From: Pseudomonas sp. P818
GTDB lineage: Bacteria > Pseudomonadota > Gammaproteobacteria > Pseudomonadales > Pseudomonadaceae
NCBI RefSeq assembly: GCF_000418555.1
Contig: NZ_ATKM01000019.1
Location: 62,001-126,000, forward strand
Reading direction: 5' to 3'
Length of the DNA stretch: 64,000 bases
The notes under the pieces were generated by a model. It saw nothing but the letters and a program-made list of their open reading frames with translations, made no database searches and was not told the DNA's origin. This document shows, piece after piece, positions 36,106-46,354 of this stretch. Within the stretch, counting starts at the first letter, position 1. Each line of letters begins with the position of its first letter. A program made the position numbers and the translations under genes.

Positions 36106-39100
36106 GGCGCCTCGTCGTCCGCGGCATCGCTGCGCTGTTCGTGGCCGAGCAGCGTGCCGAGATCACGCAGCTGGGTGGAGATTTCCAGCATGCGGTTGTG
36201 CGTGCGCAAATCGATGTCGATCTTCTTGTCCATCGCTCTGATCAGCGGCAGGAAGCTGTTTTCCAGGCTATCGGCCAGGCTTTCGAGCAATTTTTGCGTG
36301 CCCGGCTGTGGCGGCGCAACCACCTCCACCTGCGGGCGCAGCTTGCCGAGGTTGTCCAATCCAGTCAGCAGCTGCTCCCAGGGGATGCCCGGCGCCTCGC
36401 TGGTCGGCTTGCCGGCAGCGCCCAGACCGCGCACGCTCTCGACCAAGTCATTGAGCTGCGCCACCACACGCCCGCCAACGTCCGTATCGCTGCCGCCCAT
36501 GGCCTTGTTACGCATGAAATCGCGCTTGATCTGCGCCCAGCGCTCGGCCTGCTCGGGCGTCATGTTGCCGCGCAATTCGGCGAGCTTGAGCAGGTTCTCC
36601 TCGGCGCCAGTGGTGAGCAGCTGCGACTCCCCCTGATAGTGGTCGGCGATCAGCTGCAGCAGCTCGGCATCGTTCATCACCGAGCTGATCTTCTCGGCCA
36701 TCTTGTTCATGTTGCGGTAGCTGCCCTGCAGCTTGAACGGCGGCTCGGTGCGGTAGCTGTCGGCCTGCGCGGCGCTGACGATGTACTGCTGGTTGACCCG
36801 GCCGACCACGTCGCGCACCTGCATCAGGCGCTGCAGGGTCGAGGTGATCTCGTTGATCTCGGCGGCGCTGTAGGTATGGCTCAGCTCGTTGGCGGAGAAC
36901 GGCTTGCCCTCGGCCTTGGCGACGAAGCGGTAGACGTCGGCCATGTCGCGGGTGGCCAGCGGCGCCAGCACCGGGTTGGAAGTCAGGCTGTTTTCGATGT
37001 AGGACAGCGCGAAGGCTTCCTGCATGCCGCCCAGGGTGTCGCCGAGGTTGTAGATGTCGGCGCGGTTGGCGAGCATGTCGGGAATCTTGAACACGTCGCC
37101 GGACTCGGTGTACGGGTTGCCGCTCATCACCACGCAGAACTTCTTGCCGCGCATGTCGTAGGTCTTGGTCTTGCCCTTCCACACGCCTTCGATGCGCCGC
37201 GTGCCGTCGCACAGCGAGATGAACTTCTGCAGGAACTCGGGGTGCGTGTGCTGAATGTCGTCGACGTAGAGCATCACGTTGTTGCCCATCTCCAGCGCCA
37301 GGTTGAGCTTTTCCAGCTCCTGGCGCGAGGTGGCGTCCGGCGCCTGCGCAGGGTCCACCGAGCGCACTTCGTGACCGAGGGCCGGACCGTTGACCTTCAT
37401 GAAGATCAGGCCCAGACGATGCGCCACGTATTCCATCAATGTGGTCTTGCCGTAGCCGGGCGGCGAAATGAGCATCAGCAGGCCCATCAGGTCGGTGCGC
37501 TTGTTCTCGCCAGCGGTGCCCATCTGCTTGGCCAGGTTGTCACCGATAAAGCCCAGGTACACGTCGTTGATCAGCTTGTTGCGCACGAAGGAAGACAGCG
37601 GCCGCGGCTTGAATTCGCTCAGACGCAGTGCATCGCGCTCGCGGTTGATGACGTCCTGGCGCAGTGCCTGGTAGCGCTGCAGTTGCGGCACGAAGTGATC
37701 CAGGTGTTGCTGCAGGCGGGCGAAGTAATCGTCGATGGCCAGCAGCAGCGTGCCGTCCTGCACACGCGGATGCTCGCCGAGCAGGCCGCTGACAGTGAAA
37801 CGCAGATCGACCTCGGTGAAACGCCGCGGAAATTCATCATCCAGTAGGCTGACGGCGATCGCCTCGGGCACGTAGTCGGCCAGCTCGGCCATGGCGGCGT
37901 CCTGCGCGCACAGGCCGTCGAACCAGGTCTGCGCCAACGACCAGCGCTGCACCGGGCGGGCAGGGTTGAATTCCCGATCGGCCCACGCAGGTTGTCTAGC
38001 GCGGCGCGGTAGTCGTCCCAGACATGGCTGGCCTGCATGCGTTGCTGCAGGGTGTCGAGCAGTTGCCTGGCGTACTTGCTGAAGCTGAATTCGACCGGCT
38101 TGGCTGCCAGTTCCTCCACCAGATAGGCGGCCGCCGCCTGGCGCTGCGCGGCGTCCACCGGCAACGGATGCTGAGCGAGGAAGCGCTGCATGGCTGCATC
38201 GATCTCTTCGCGCAGGCGCTGCACGCCGTCCTCGCTGCCGAACAACTGGCGCAGGTGCAGGCTGCTGCGCGCCCGCTCCGGCCACAGCTCGGCCTCGATG
38301 TCCTGCCCCCAGCGGTTCCAGAACAGCGCGGCAAAGCCGCGCGCCGCCGGTGCATAACGCAGCAGCCCGGCACTTTCGCGCAGCGGCAGCAACTGGGCGA
38401 GGATCAGTGCCGCGTCATGGTCATGGATACCCTTCTCGTAGGCATCCTTGTAGCGTGGTGCGGCAAAGTCGCGAATCAGGCGGGTCAGGGTTTCCGGTTG
38501 CGCCAGGTGGGTCTTGAGCAAGTCCAGGCTCAGGCCTTCACGGCCGGCTACGGCGGCGTCGAGCACCAGGCCGGCGAGGTATTCGGCGCGGTACAGCGAG
38601 GGCGATTCGGACTCCAGCGACACCTGCCAGTAGTCACGCAGGCCTTCCAGGGTCTCGTCGCGCAGCGGTTCGAGAAAATCGGTGCCGGTCAGGTGCAGAT
38701 AGAGCTGATCACCGCGCGGCATCAGGGTCAGGTCGAGTTCCTGGGTGTTGACGCTGAAGCGGTGGCGCGGGCCGAGCTTGATGACGTTGCCGCCTTCCTC
38801 GAACAGCTCGCTCTTGTCGCGCAGGGCACGCACCGCCTGGTCGCGTGCAGCCTTCAAGCGCGCCTCGACATCATCGGCCTTGACGCTGTCTTTCAATTCG
38901 CGCAGGCGCTCGGCCATCTCGCGCAGCTTGAGGATCAGCGGGTCGGCGGCGAAGAAGGCGTTGAGCTCCTCCATCTGGGTCAGGCGCGCGGTGCGCCGAC
39001 CGAGGCTGTCGAGGATGCGCTGGGCGGCATCGAGCACGCCCTGGGCGCGGCGCTGGCGGTCGTCGAGCAGGCTCTGCTTGTGCGACTCGAAGGTTTCCAG

Positions 39101-41365
39101 CAGTTCTTCACGCTTGCCGAGAATGTCGCTGAGGAACTGCTCATGGTCACCGAATTGGCTTTCCAGCTCTTCGAGCTGCACCAGCAGACGCGACAGCTGC
39201 TCGTCGCACTTCTCCGGGTCCTGGGCCAGCGCCAGGGCGTTGGTGATGCCCTGGCTGAACAGTTTGAACTGGGCGCCGAACTGCGCCACGGTCTCGGCCG
39301 AGCCCAGGCCCTTGCGCCGTTGCTCGGCACGCGCCTTGGCCTGGTTGAGGTGTGCGTAGACCTCGGAAATCGACTCGACGATGGCAGTGCGCTGAGTGGC
39401 GTCGTCGATCTTCAGCGACGCCATCAGGCTCGACAGCATGTCGAGGTTGCCGGCCATGGCCTGCATCTCGACTAGCGGCTCGTTGAGCTGGGTGACGCTC
39501 TCGGCCTTCTGCGCCAGGCTGTCAAGTTCGCCCAGGCGCTGCACGTAAGGCTGCAGCGCGGCGTCGCTGGCGAGGAAGGCGGAGGTGGCCGTGGCAACGC
39601 GCTCCTGTGCTGCGAGCAGCTCGGCCTCCATGACATCGATGCGCGCCACGTCGATGTAGCGGTAGTCGCGGATGGTCAGCAGCTGGCCACGCTGGGCGGT
39701 GATGGCATTGAGTGCCTCGACGAAGTGCTGCACCTCGTCAAAGCTGTCCACCAGCAGGCCTGAGAGCAGGCTCTTCTGCCGCGTTTCGGCCTCGGCCATG
39801 GCCCGGGCAGACTGCTGCCGGATGCTCTCGACCTTCTCGAATTCGTCGAGCACCAGCTCGCCAGTGGCGGCGATCTCGCGCAACAGCGGCGCCAGCTCGG
39901 CGCACTGGGCATCATCCAGCCAATGGTAGACGTCGAACAGACGGCGAGTGTTCTGGCACAGCTGGGTGTAGCGCGCCACCGACACTTCGCGGCTGTCGAT
40001 CTCGCGGCTGAGGTTGAGCAGATCGGACACGCCGCGCACCAACTCGGCATTGCCGATACGCCCGAAGAAGCCGCTGCGCGCCGGCTGACGGGCAGCGTAA
40101 TCCTCGCTCTCGAACGGCGTCTGCCAGATCTGCATCGGGTGGATGCGCGTCGGCTCGCTGCCCTCGGCGGCGAATATCACCATGCGCCCGTCTTCCAGGC
40201 GCGCGTAGCCGTGGCCGAAGATCGGGTTGTGCAACTGGCGGTTGATCATGTTGTAGGTGAACAGCGCCGAACGGCCTTCTTCCGGGTGGTAGAAGATGTA
40301 CTGCACGTCCTCGCCGTTGGGCGAACGCACCGAGCGCTTGAAGCGCATGCCGCCCATGGGCTGCTCGAAAGTCTTGTATTGCCCGCTCTGCAGGTAGTAG
40401 CCGCCGGGGAAGATGATGCCGTGGTCTTCCGGCAGCTGCACGCAGGCCAGGCCGATGGCGTCGATGCGCTCGACCTGGTTGGTCAGGCTGTTGAACACCA
40501 GGTAGCGCCACTGCTCCTCGCGGTAAGGCAGGATCTTCAGCAGGATCAGGCTGCCCAGGCGGGCGTATTCGATCTGCGCATCGTCCAGCGACTGGGTCTT
40601 GTCCACCACCGGTTCGCGGTAGATGCCCAGGCCGTCCTGGGTGTTGTTCTCGACCTTGATGGTCAGGTCACCACCGACGGTCTCGACGAACACCGTATCG
40701 AGAATGTTCATGTGCGGATGGCGGCCGGCGACCACCATCTCGCGGGAGGTCTTCTGCCATTCGAAGTCGAACGGCGCCGGCAACGCGATATCGCGCTCGC
40801 CGCGGTTGTCGATGTAGCGCACTTCGCGCCCATCGACCGAGATCGACCAGCGGAACACGCGGATGTCAGTGACCCGCTCGCCGATCTGGAAACTCGCCAG
40901 CAGCTTGCCGTCGCGGATGGCCAGTTGCAGCAGGCGGGTGTTCTTGTAGTAGGTATACAGCTCGTTGAAGTCGGCGACGAAACTGGCCTGAGCGAGGAAG
41001 CTGCCCTCCAGCGGCACCGGCTCGGCCTCATAGCCTTCAGCGCCCTCGACCAGCCGGTAGAGGGAGAACACGTCAGCGACGCTGGTTTCCTTCTTCAGGC
41101 CGATGAACACGTTGTAGCCGAACAGCAGGCACTCGCCGACCTGGACGATATCGCGGGCGATGCAGTTGTTCTCGGTGCGGATGCGTACCCGGCCAATGGC
41201 TTCCATGGCGCTGCTGCCGAACTCGGCCAGGCGCTGGTCGTTGAGCGTTTCGGTCAAACTGCGCAGGCGCTGACCCTGCTCCTGCAGGCGCCGCTGCAGC
41301 ACCTCGTAGGCGCCGCCTTCGGCGACGGCCTTGTCCAATACGTCCTGTGTCTGTGCGTCCGACAT
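36102..41365 (-). pseudogene. Giant AAA+ 'DNA repair ATPase' (DUF3686), with a single-base frameshift
   Basis: Read as one gene this would encode about 1754-1757 residues: a beta-rich N-terminal part, a long coiled-coil middle (about residues 480-900) and a C-terminal AAA+ module with Walker A PPGYGKT and Walker B NVMLYVDDIQ. The frame breaks near 37980: the upstream frame runs in from 41365 and reads LDNLRG, while the correct continuation DREFNPARPVQRW lies in another frame, one base short. The upstream frame would stop at 37619 after about 1248 residues without the ATPase. Homologues are annotated as DNA repair ATPase and occur next to PspA genes in Pseudomonas; actual DNA repair is unproven. 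No slippery heptamer is visible, so a sequencing error or a real lesion is likelier than programmed shifting. Confidence 0.85.
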
Positions 41366-41491
41366 CGTAGTCATCCTGAATCAGCTGCGTCTAAAACGCC
41401 CCTCCACAAAGGGGCTGGCAGGTTGGGCTGGGCGGCATCCGTGTAGGGTGACCCGGGCGCCCGCTTCAACCCACTCTCTACGGCCGACGTG

Positions 41492-41513
41492 GTGGGCTGA
41501 AGCCCACCCTACA
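41492..41513. repeat. Short palindromic repeat, copy 1
   Basis: Contains GGGCTGAAGCCCACCCTAC. It lies between the giant ATPase and the small EF-hand gene. A second copy with one change lies at 41869-41890, and a partial third (CGGCTGAAGCCCCCACC) near 41841. Confidence 0.7.
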
Positions 41514-41554
41514 AACTGGGAGTTTTGGTAGGGTGAGCAGGCGCAGCCGGCTTG

Positions 41555-41794
41555 CTATGCGCCGATCTTCTGCTCGACTATGGCGATCTTGTCGCGCAGC
41601 GCCGCATCAATCTCTTCTGGGCGCACCTGAGCAATGATCTTGCGCAGCACCCGCACCTCGTTGTCATCGATCTCGCCATCTCGCTCGGCGATTTCCAGCA
41701 GCGCTTTGAGTTCCTGCGCATCCAGACGACCGTCATTGCTGAAGCACTGGATCGAGCGGAAGGTCATCTCCAGATAATCTCGTGGCTCTGACAT
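41555..41794 (-). CDS. Small TerB/EF-hand-like acidic protein
   Basis: A 79-residue acidic helical protein. Two segments, SNDGRLDAQEL (about 19-29) and ERDGEIDDNEV (about 37-47), resemble the back halves of EF-hand loops (D-G-x-L/I-D-x-x-E) but lack the first ligands, as in TerB-type proteins. No signal or membrane helix. The start follows AGGAAATATGTG. It sits between the flotillin and the giant ATPase, flanked on both sides by copies of a short palindromic repeat. Function unknown. Confidence 0.8.
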   Translation of the reverse strand: MSEPRDYLEMTFRSIQCFSNDGRLDAQELKALLEIAERDGEIDDNEVRVLRKIIAQVRPEEIDAALRDKIAIVEQKIGA

Positions 41795-41868
41795 CACATA
41801 TTTCCTGATTGGTCGAAATTAGGTGGTCATGTGGTAGGGGCGGCTGAAGCCCCCACCACAGAGCAATG

Positions 41869-41890
41869 GTGGACTGAAGCCCACCCTACA
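41869..41890. repeat. Short palindromic repeat, copy 2
   Basis: Contains GGACTGAAGCCCACCCTAC, differing by one base from copy 1 near 41492. It lies just beyond the 3' end of the flotillin gene. Confidence 0.7.
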
Positions 41891-41900
41891 GGCTGGGTGC

Positions 41901-43946
41901 TCAGGCCTGCTCGGGGCCTGCGCTCGGCGCAGCCACCGGCGCGGCAGCTGCTGCCTTGCCAGCCAGCAGACGCGACAGCACGTCCTGCACTACCGGGCTC
42001 TTGCCCACCACACCTTCGATGGCCTTGCCCACCGACAGCGACTTGGCGAAGGAGTTGAAGAAGTCGCCCTCGCCGCCGACGATCTCGATCTTCGCCTTGG
42101 CCAGCGCGGTGGCCAGCACTTCGGCCTGATCCTTGGCGATGTCCTTGTTGGCGGCGATGGCGGCCATGGCTTCCTCGAAGCTCTTCTCCAGCTGCATGCG
42201 GAACTCTTCGTGAGCACGCGCGTTGTCGCTGAGCGAATCCAGCGCGCCGAACTTCTTGCCCAGACCTTCGGCTTCGGCATTCAGGCGCTCCAGCAGCACC
42301 TGCGCTTCGGCCAGGCCCAGGTCCTGGGTGGCCTTGGCCTTGGCCGCGCCGAGTTGTTCTTCACCACGCGCCTGGGCGCCAAGCTTCTCTTCCAGCACCT
42401 TGGCGTCGGCCAGGCCGTCTTTTTCCTTGGCAGCGGCTTGCGCTTCGATGACACGCGCCTGCGCCAGACCTTTCTCCTGCTCGCCCTTGGCTTCGGCGAT
42501 CAGACGCTCGGCCTGCACGCGAGCCTCGGCCAGGCCTTCCTTCTCCTTGGCCGCAGCGGTGACTTCACGCACTTTGGCGTCGGCCAGACCGGGCGCAGCG
42601 CGCTCGGCTTCGATGCCTTCGGCCAGCTTCTTCTTGGCCTCGGCGCTCTTGGCCGCGGCTTCCAGTTCTGCCTGGGCCAGGGTGTTGATTTCCACCGCCT
42701 TGTGCTTGGAACGGGTCTCGTCGGCTTCGGCCTGTTTGACCTGGCGCACCAGCTCCTGCTCGGCTTCGGCCTGGGCATTGAGCACGGTGACCTGCTTGAG
42801 GCGCTCGGCCTCGGAGACTTCACGCACTTCCTTGATGCGCTCTTCTTCCTGCGCCACGGTCTTCTCGACCGCCACCCGCTCGCGAATCACCGCCGCGATG
42901 TTCTTGCGCTCTTCTTCCAGCGCCTTTTCCTTCTCGATGCGCTGCAGCTCGACTTCACGCTCGCGGGCAACGATTTCCAGCTGCTGGGCACGCACGACCT
43001 TTTCCTTCTCGATCGTGACCGCACGCTCGCGGTTCTGCTCCGCCACTTCGACTTCGCGAGAGGCATTCTCCTCACGAATGTCGATCTGTTCCTGAGTCTG
43101 GATACGTGCCTGCTCGGCCTTCAGACGCTCTTCTTCCTTGACCTTCAGCGTCTCGGCCTGCTCACGAGCCTGGATGGTTTCGATCTCACGCTTCTGACGC
43201 GCCTCGGCATCGGCCTGCTGACGTTCCAGAGCCAGGGTCGCCTCGCGGGTTTCGACGTTCTTCTTCTTGATCGCCAGCTCTTCGTTGCGCTCCAGCTCGT
43301 TGGTGATGACGTTCTGCGCGGCGGTCAGCTCGGTGATCTTGCGGATACCTTCGGCGTCGAGGATGTTGCTCGGGTCCAGCGAATGTTTGGCCGTCTGCTC
43401 CAGGTAGTCGATGGCCACGTCTTCCAGTACGTAGCCGTTGAGGTCGTTGCCGATCACCTCGACGATACGATCACGGAATTCCTGGCGATTCTCGAACAGC
43501 TGGACGAAATCGAACTGCTTGCCGACGGTCTTCAGCGCCTCGGAGAACTTGGCGTTGAACAGCTCGTTGACCGCCGCGCGATCGGAGGCACGTTCCACGC
43601 CGATGGCCTTGGCCACCTTGAGCACGTCTTCCTGGGTCTCGTTGACGCGCAGGTAGAAGGCCACGGTGATGTCGGCACGCATGTTGTCGCGGCAGATCAG
43701 GCCGTCCTTGCCACGACGATCCACTTCCAGGGTGATCAGGGAGATCTTCATGAACTCCTTGAGGTGGATCACCGGATACACCAGGGATCCGGTGAAGTGC
43801 ACCTTGGGCGTCGAGCTCATGTCGTTGACGATCAGCGCGGTGCCCTGCGGAACCTTGATGTAGAACGCCTTGAACAGGGCGATCAGGGCGATCACGAAAA
43901 GGACGACCAGCCCTGCCCCGACGATGAAGGGAATGACGTTTTCCAT
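41901..43946 (-). CDS. Flotillin-family (SPFH/Band 7) scaffold protein
   Basis: A 681-residue protein with one N-terminal membrane helix (about residues 7-28), an SPFH domain (about 30-210, including DRRGKDGLICRDNMRADITV) and a very long Glu/Ala/Lys-rich coiled coil (about 210-600), then a C-terminal tail. This is the layout of flotillins and of E. coli YqiK. Flotillins form rings that organise membrane microdomains. The upstream OB-fold gene is the usual partner (yqiJ-yqiK type). A strong ribosome-binding site (AAGGAG) precedes the ATG. Confidence 0.95.
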   Translation of the reverse strand: MENVIPFIVGAGLVVLFVIALIALFKAFYIKVPQGTALIVNDMSSTPKVHFTGSLVYPVIHLKEFMKISLITLEVDRRGKDGLICRDNMRADITVAFYLRVNETQEDVLKVAKAIGVERASDRAAVNELFNAKFSEALKTVGKQFDFVQLFENRQEFRDRIVEVIGNDLNGYVLEDVAIDYLEQTAKHSLDPSNILDAEGIRKITELTAAQNVITNELERNEELAIKKKNVETREATLALERQQADAEARQKREIETIQAREQAETLKVKEEERLKAEQARIQTQEQIDIREENASREVEVAEQNRERAVTIEKEKVVRAQQLEIVAREREVELQRIEKEKALEEERKNIAAVIRERVAVEKTVAQEEERIKEVREVSEAERLKQVTVLNAQAEAEQELVRQVKQAEADETRSKHKAVEINTLAQAELEAAAKSAEAKKKLAEGIEAERAAPGLADAKVREVTAAAKEKEGLAEARVQAERLIAEAKGEQEKGLAQARVIEAQAAAKEKDGLADAKVLEEKLGAQARGEEQLGAAKAKATQDLGLAEAQVLLERLNAEAEGLGKKFGALDSLSDNARAHEEFRMQLEKSFEEAMAAIAANKDIAKDQAEVLATALAKAKIEIVGGEGDFFNSFAKSLSVGKAIEGVVGKSPVVQDVLSRLLAGKAAAAAPVAAPSAGPEQA

Positions 43947-44035
43947 TACAGCTGTACTCCTTTGCTAGTTGTGCAGGCAGGTTCGGCCACGCCTAGGCTG
44001 CCTACCCTCTGTTACGTACGGATTGTCGGCAGAGG

Positions 44036-44677
44036 CTAGACGCCTCGAAATTCTTCTTCGGTAATGATGCGGTAGGCGTGTTCGGCCGCCAGATACTCCA
44101 GCAGCACCACACGGTCACCGCGCTTGAAGCCCAGCGCCTCGTCGGCGCGCACACGCAGGATCAAACCGGCGCCGCCATCTTCCAGCACCGCCTCGCCATG
44201 GCTGGCGGTGACGCGACCGCTGCGCACCACCGCTACCTGCCCCAGCACGGATTTGCTGCTGATCGCCTCGACCTTGTGAAACAGCGGTCTTAGCGGCCGG
44301 CAGATCGCCGCGCACAGAGGCGCTGCCACCACGAAGGCTCCAGCGATCACCACCAATCCCAGCGGGTAACGCAGGATGCCCAGCGGCAGGTGGCGCAGCA
44401 GCCATAGTTCGATGAAGTAGCAGATGAACCAGCCGAAGAAGAACAGCAGCGTCAGCACCAGGGTGACCGGCACGCCATCGAGTTTGAGCTTGTAGAGCAG
44501 GCCGGCAAGACCTTCGGTCTGGCCGGCGCCATCCATCATCGAGTCGGCCTCGACGTCGAGCAGATCGACCTCGAGCAGGCCGGCGGCGACCACCAGCCAA
44601 TAGATCACCGCCACGCACAGCAGGAAGCTGTAGATGGCGGTGGGGAATGACAGCGCTGTCTGCAGGAAGAGTTCCAT
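44036..44677 (-). CDS. YqiJ-like membrane protein with C-terminal OB fold
   Basis: A 213-residue inner-membrane protein with three hydrophobic segments (about 12-37, 70-95 and 102-125) and a C-terminal soluble domain of NfeD/OB-fold type (SVLGQVAVVRSGRVTASHGEA and GLILRVRADEALGFKRGD). Proteins of this kind pair with flotillins, and the flotillin gene follows 89 bases downstream. The start follows AAAGGAAAAA. Confidence 0.9.
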   Translation of the reverse strand: MELFLQTALSFPTAIYSFLLCVAVIYWLVVAAGLLEVDLLDVEADSMMDGAGQTEGLAGLLYKLKLDGVPVTLVLTLLFFFGWFICYFIELWLLRHLPLGILRYPLGLVVIAGAFVVAAPLCAAICRPLRPLFHKVEAISSKSVLGQVAVVRSGRVTASHGEAVLEDGGAGLILRVRADEALGFKRGDRVVLLEYLAAEHAYRIITEEEFRGV

Positions 44678-44736
44678 TTTTTCCTTTCCCTGGGTTAGGG
44701 AAACGGGGCGCCAGCGCCCCGTTATCTACGCATCGT

Positions 44737-45432
44737 TCAGGACTTGGCCTTGTCCTTCAGCCTGGCCAGCACGCTGTCGGCGCTGGCATTGTCGGCCTTG
44801 ATGCCGGCCGCACGCAGCTTGGCTTCCAGCGAATCGTCCGGCGCGCTGGTAGCAGCCAGCTCGGCCGAGGCCTCCATCTTCGCCGCGCGCTCGGCCTGCT
44901 TCTGCTTGATGCGCTCGAGCGACTCGACCGCGGTCTGCAGCTTGGCCTGCGAGCCGCCGTAACGCTGGGCCACGGCCATCTGCGCCTTCTGCACGCTCTC
45001 GGTAGCCTTGACCGTGTCCACCTGCTGCTTGAGGCGCTTGATGTTGCCCTCGGCCTGGGTCACGGCCTTGCGCAGTTGCGCCACGCTGGCGGCGAAACCC
45101 TCGGCCTGCTCACGCTCGCTGGCCTGTTCGATTTCCAGATTGGCGATCTTCTCGGCAACTTCCTTGGCCAGGGTCTCATTGCCGGCCTCCAGCGCCTTGA
45201 GCGCGTACTGTTCGTACTCGGCGATGCTCGCCGCACTCTTGTTCACCTTGTCGCTGGCCAGCTTGTGCTTGGCCATGATCTCGGCCAGCGCTTCCTTGGA
45301 CTTGCGCAGCTCGACATCGGCGTCGCGGATTTCCTGATCGAGGATGCGCAGGGCCTGGCTGTCGACCACCGCCTCACCCACTTCATTGGCACCGCCACGC
45401 AGCGCGGTCAGCATTTTGCTCCAGACATTCAT
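44737..45432 (-). CDS. PspA/IM30 family protein (ESCRT-III-like)
   Basis: A 231-residue, almost fully helical protein of the PspA/Vipp1 family, closest in context to E. coli YjfJ. It starts MNVWSKMLTALRGGANEVGE and continues as long coiled-coil helices (about 25-185). PspA proteins assemble into helical rods that bind and remodel the inner membrane and are structurally related to ESCRT-III. There is no pspF, pspB or pspC nearby, so this is not the classical psp operon. A strong ribosome-binding site (GAGGAGAG) precedes it. Confidence 0.95.
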   Translation of the reverse strand: MNVWSKMLTALRGGANEVGEAVVDSQALRILDQEIRDADVELRKSKEALAEIMAKHKLASDKVNKSAASIAEYEQYALKALEAGNETLAKEVAEKIANLEIEQASEREQAEGFAASVAQLRKAVTQAEGNIKRLKQQVDTVKATESVQKAQMAVAQRYGGSQAKLQTAVESLERIKQKQAERAAKMEASAELAATSAPDDSLEAKLRAAGIKADNASADSVLARLKDKAKS

Positions 45433-45446
45433 CGTCTTCTCTCCTC

Positions 45447-46067
45447 TCAGGCGCCGGTCTTGAGAAAGCCTTCATAGGCTTCGGTGGCCTTGATCACGTT
45501 ATCCGCCAACAACTCGATCTCGAACACCACGTCGGACAGGCTCGAGGACGAACTCAGCGCGCCGAACATGGTGTAGCAATCACGCCCGTCGACCATCTTC
45601 TCCAGGCCGATGGATGACAGCGGGAACAACTTGTGGGTGCGCAGCACTTCTTCGTTGAAGGCGGCGGCATCACGCACGTCGCTGGCTGGCCAGAGCAGCG
45701 CCTCGACGATGATCTGCTCGCCGAACACGGCGACGAACAACGGCAGGTCGCCGTATTCGCGCATGGTGATGTGCAGGCTGGCGTCGGCGCCTTGAATCAG
45801 CTCGATACCAGCCTGACCGCTTTGGAACAGTTCCGTTGCCGCCAGCGCGTCGAACAGCGCCTGGGCGGTCCAAACTTGAGGCATGTTCATACCCTCCTCC
45901 TTCTCCATCGAAGCCAGCAGTGACTGTGGCTGGCGCAGTTTGCGCTCGAACGCGACCAGAAGTGGCGCATGCTCGGGCAAGATCCAGACTTCCTTCTTCA
46001 CCAGCCCTTGCTCGCGCAGGCGCTGACGATAAAGACGCTGGTAATGAGCTGATGATTTGCTGTCCAT
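45447..46067 (-). CDS. DUF2170 (YjfI-like) protein
   Basis: A 206-residue cytoplasmic protein. The basic N-terminal 45 residues (SAHYQRLYRQRLREQGLVKK) may bind nucleic acid or the PspA partner, and the rest is the DUF2170 domain (WTAQALFDALAAT, then FAVFG-like strands VAVFGEQIIVEALLW). In E. coli yjfI precedes the PspA-like yjfJ; the same order is seen here, with 14 bases between them. First gene of the block, directly behind the paired palindromes. Function unknown. Confidence 0.9.
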   Translation of the reverse strand: MDSKSSAHYQRLYRQRLREQGLVKKEVWILPEHAPLLVAFERKLRQPQSLLASMEKEEGMNMPQVWTAQALFDALAATELFQSGQAGIELIQGADASLHITMREYGDLPLFVAVFGEQIIVEALLWPASDVRDAAAFNEEVLRTHKLFPLSSIGLEKMVDGRDCYTMFGALSSSSSLSDVVFEIELLADNVIKATEAYEGFLKTGA

Positions 46068-46084
46068 GAAACGCAGACTAGACT

Positions 46085-46118
46085 CTTACATGTAAGCCGT
46101 AAAGCACTTACATGTGAC
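46085..46118 (-). promoter_or_regulatory. Paired palindromes upstream of the PspA/flotillin block
   Basis: CTTACATGTAAG (46085-46096) is a perfect 12-bp palindrome. A second copy, CTTACATGTGAC, starts exactly 22 bases away at 46107, two helical turns. On the minus strand a weak -35 (TTTACG) lies between the two and the nearer copy sits in the promoter spacer. This looks like a two-site operator of an unknown regulator. Confidence 0.55.
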
Positions 46119-46354
46119 AAATGTGATGCCGTTCGTCAGATCAGCACGCAGGAGTCGTCCTCGGCATACCGGCCGAAGAACAGAGAAAGGGGAAGGAGAA
46201 AGGCAGAATCAGACTCATCCATGATTCGAGCAAAACGCTTCCATTCGCGAGGTGTCGAATTAAACCGCAGACACCTGCGTTGCGCACGAAAAAAAGCGCC
46301 AACCGGGTCGCAGTTATGACCCCGAACCCGCCAACCCGAGAAACAGGCAGCGCC

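Noticed and set aside
36102..38285. A separate 727-residue ATPase gene starting at 38285
   Set aside because: Its first 110 or so residues are an Arg/Ala/Pro-rich shadow of the upstream frame; the recognisable protein begins only at the frame break, so it is the second half of one gene.
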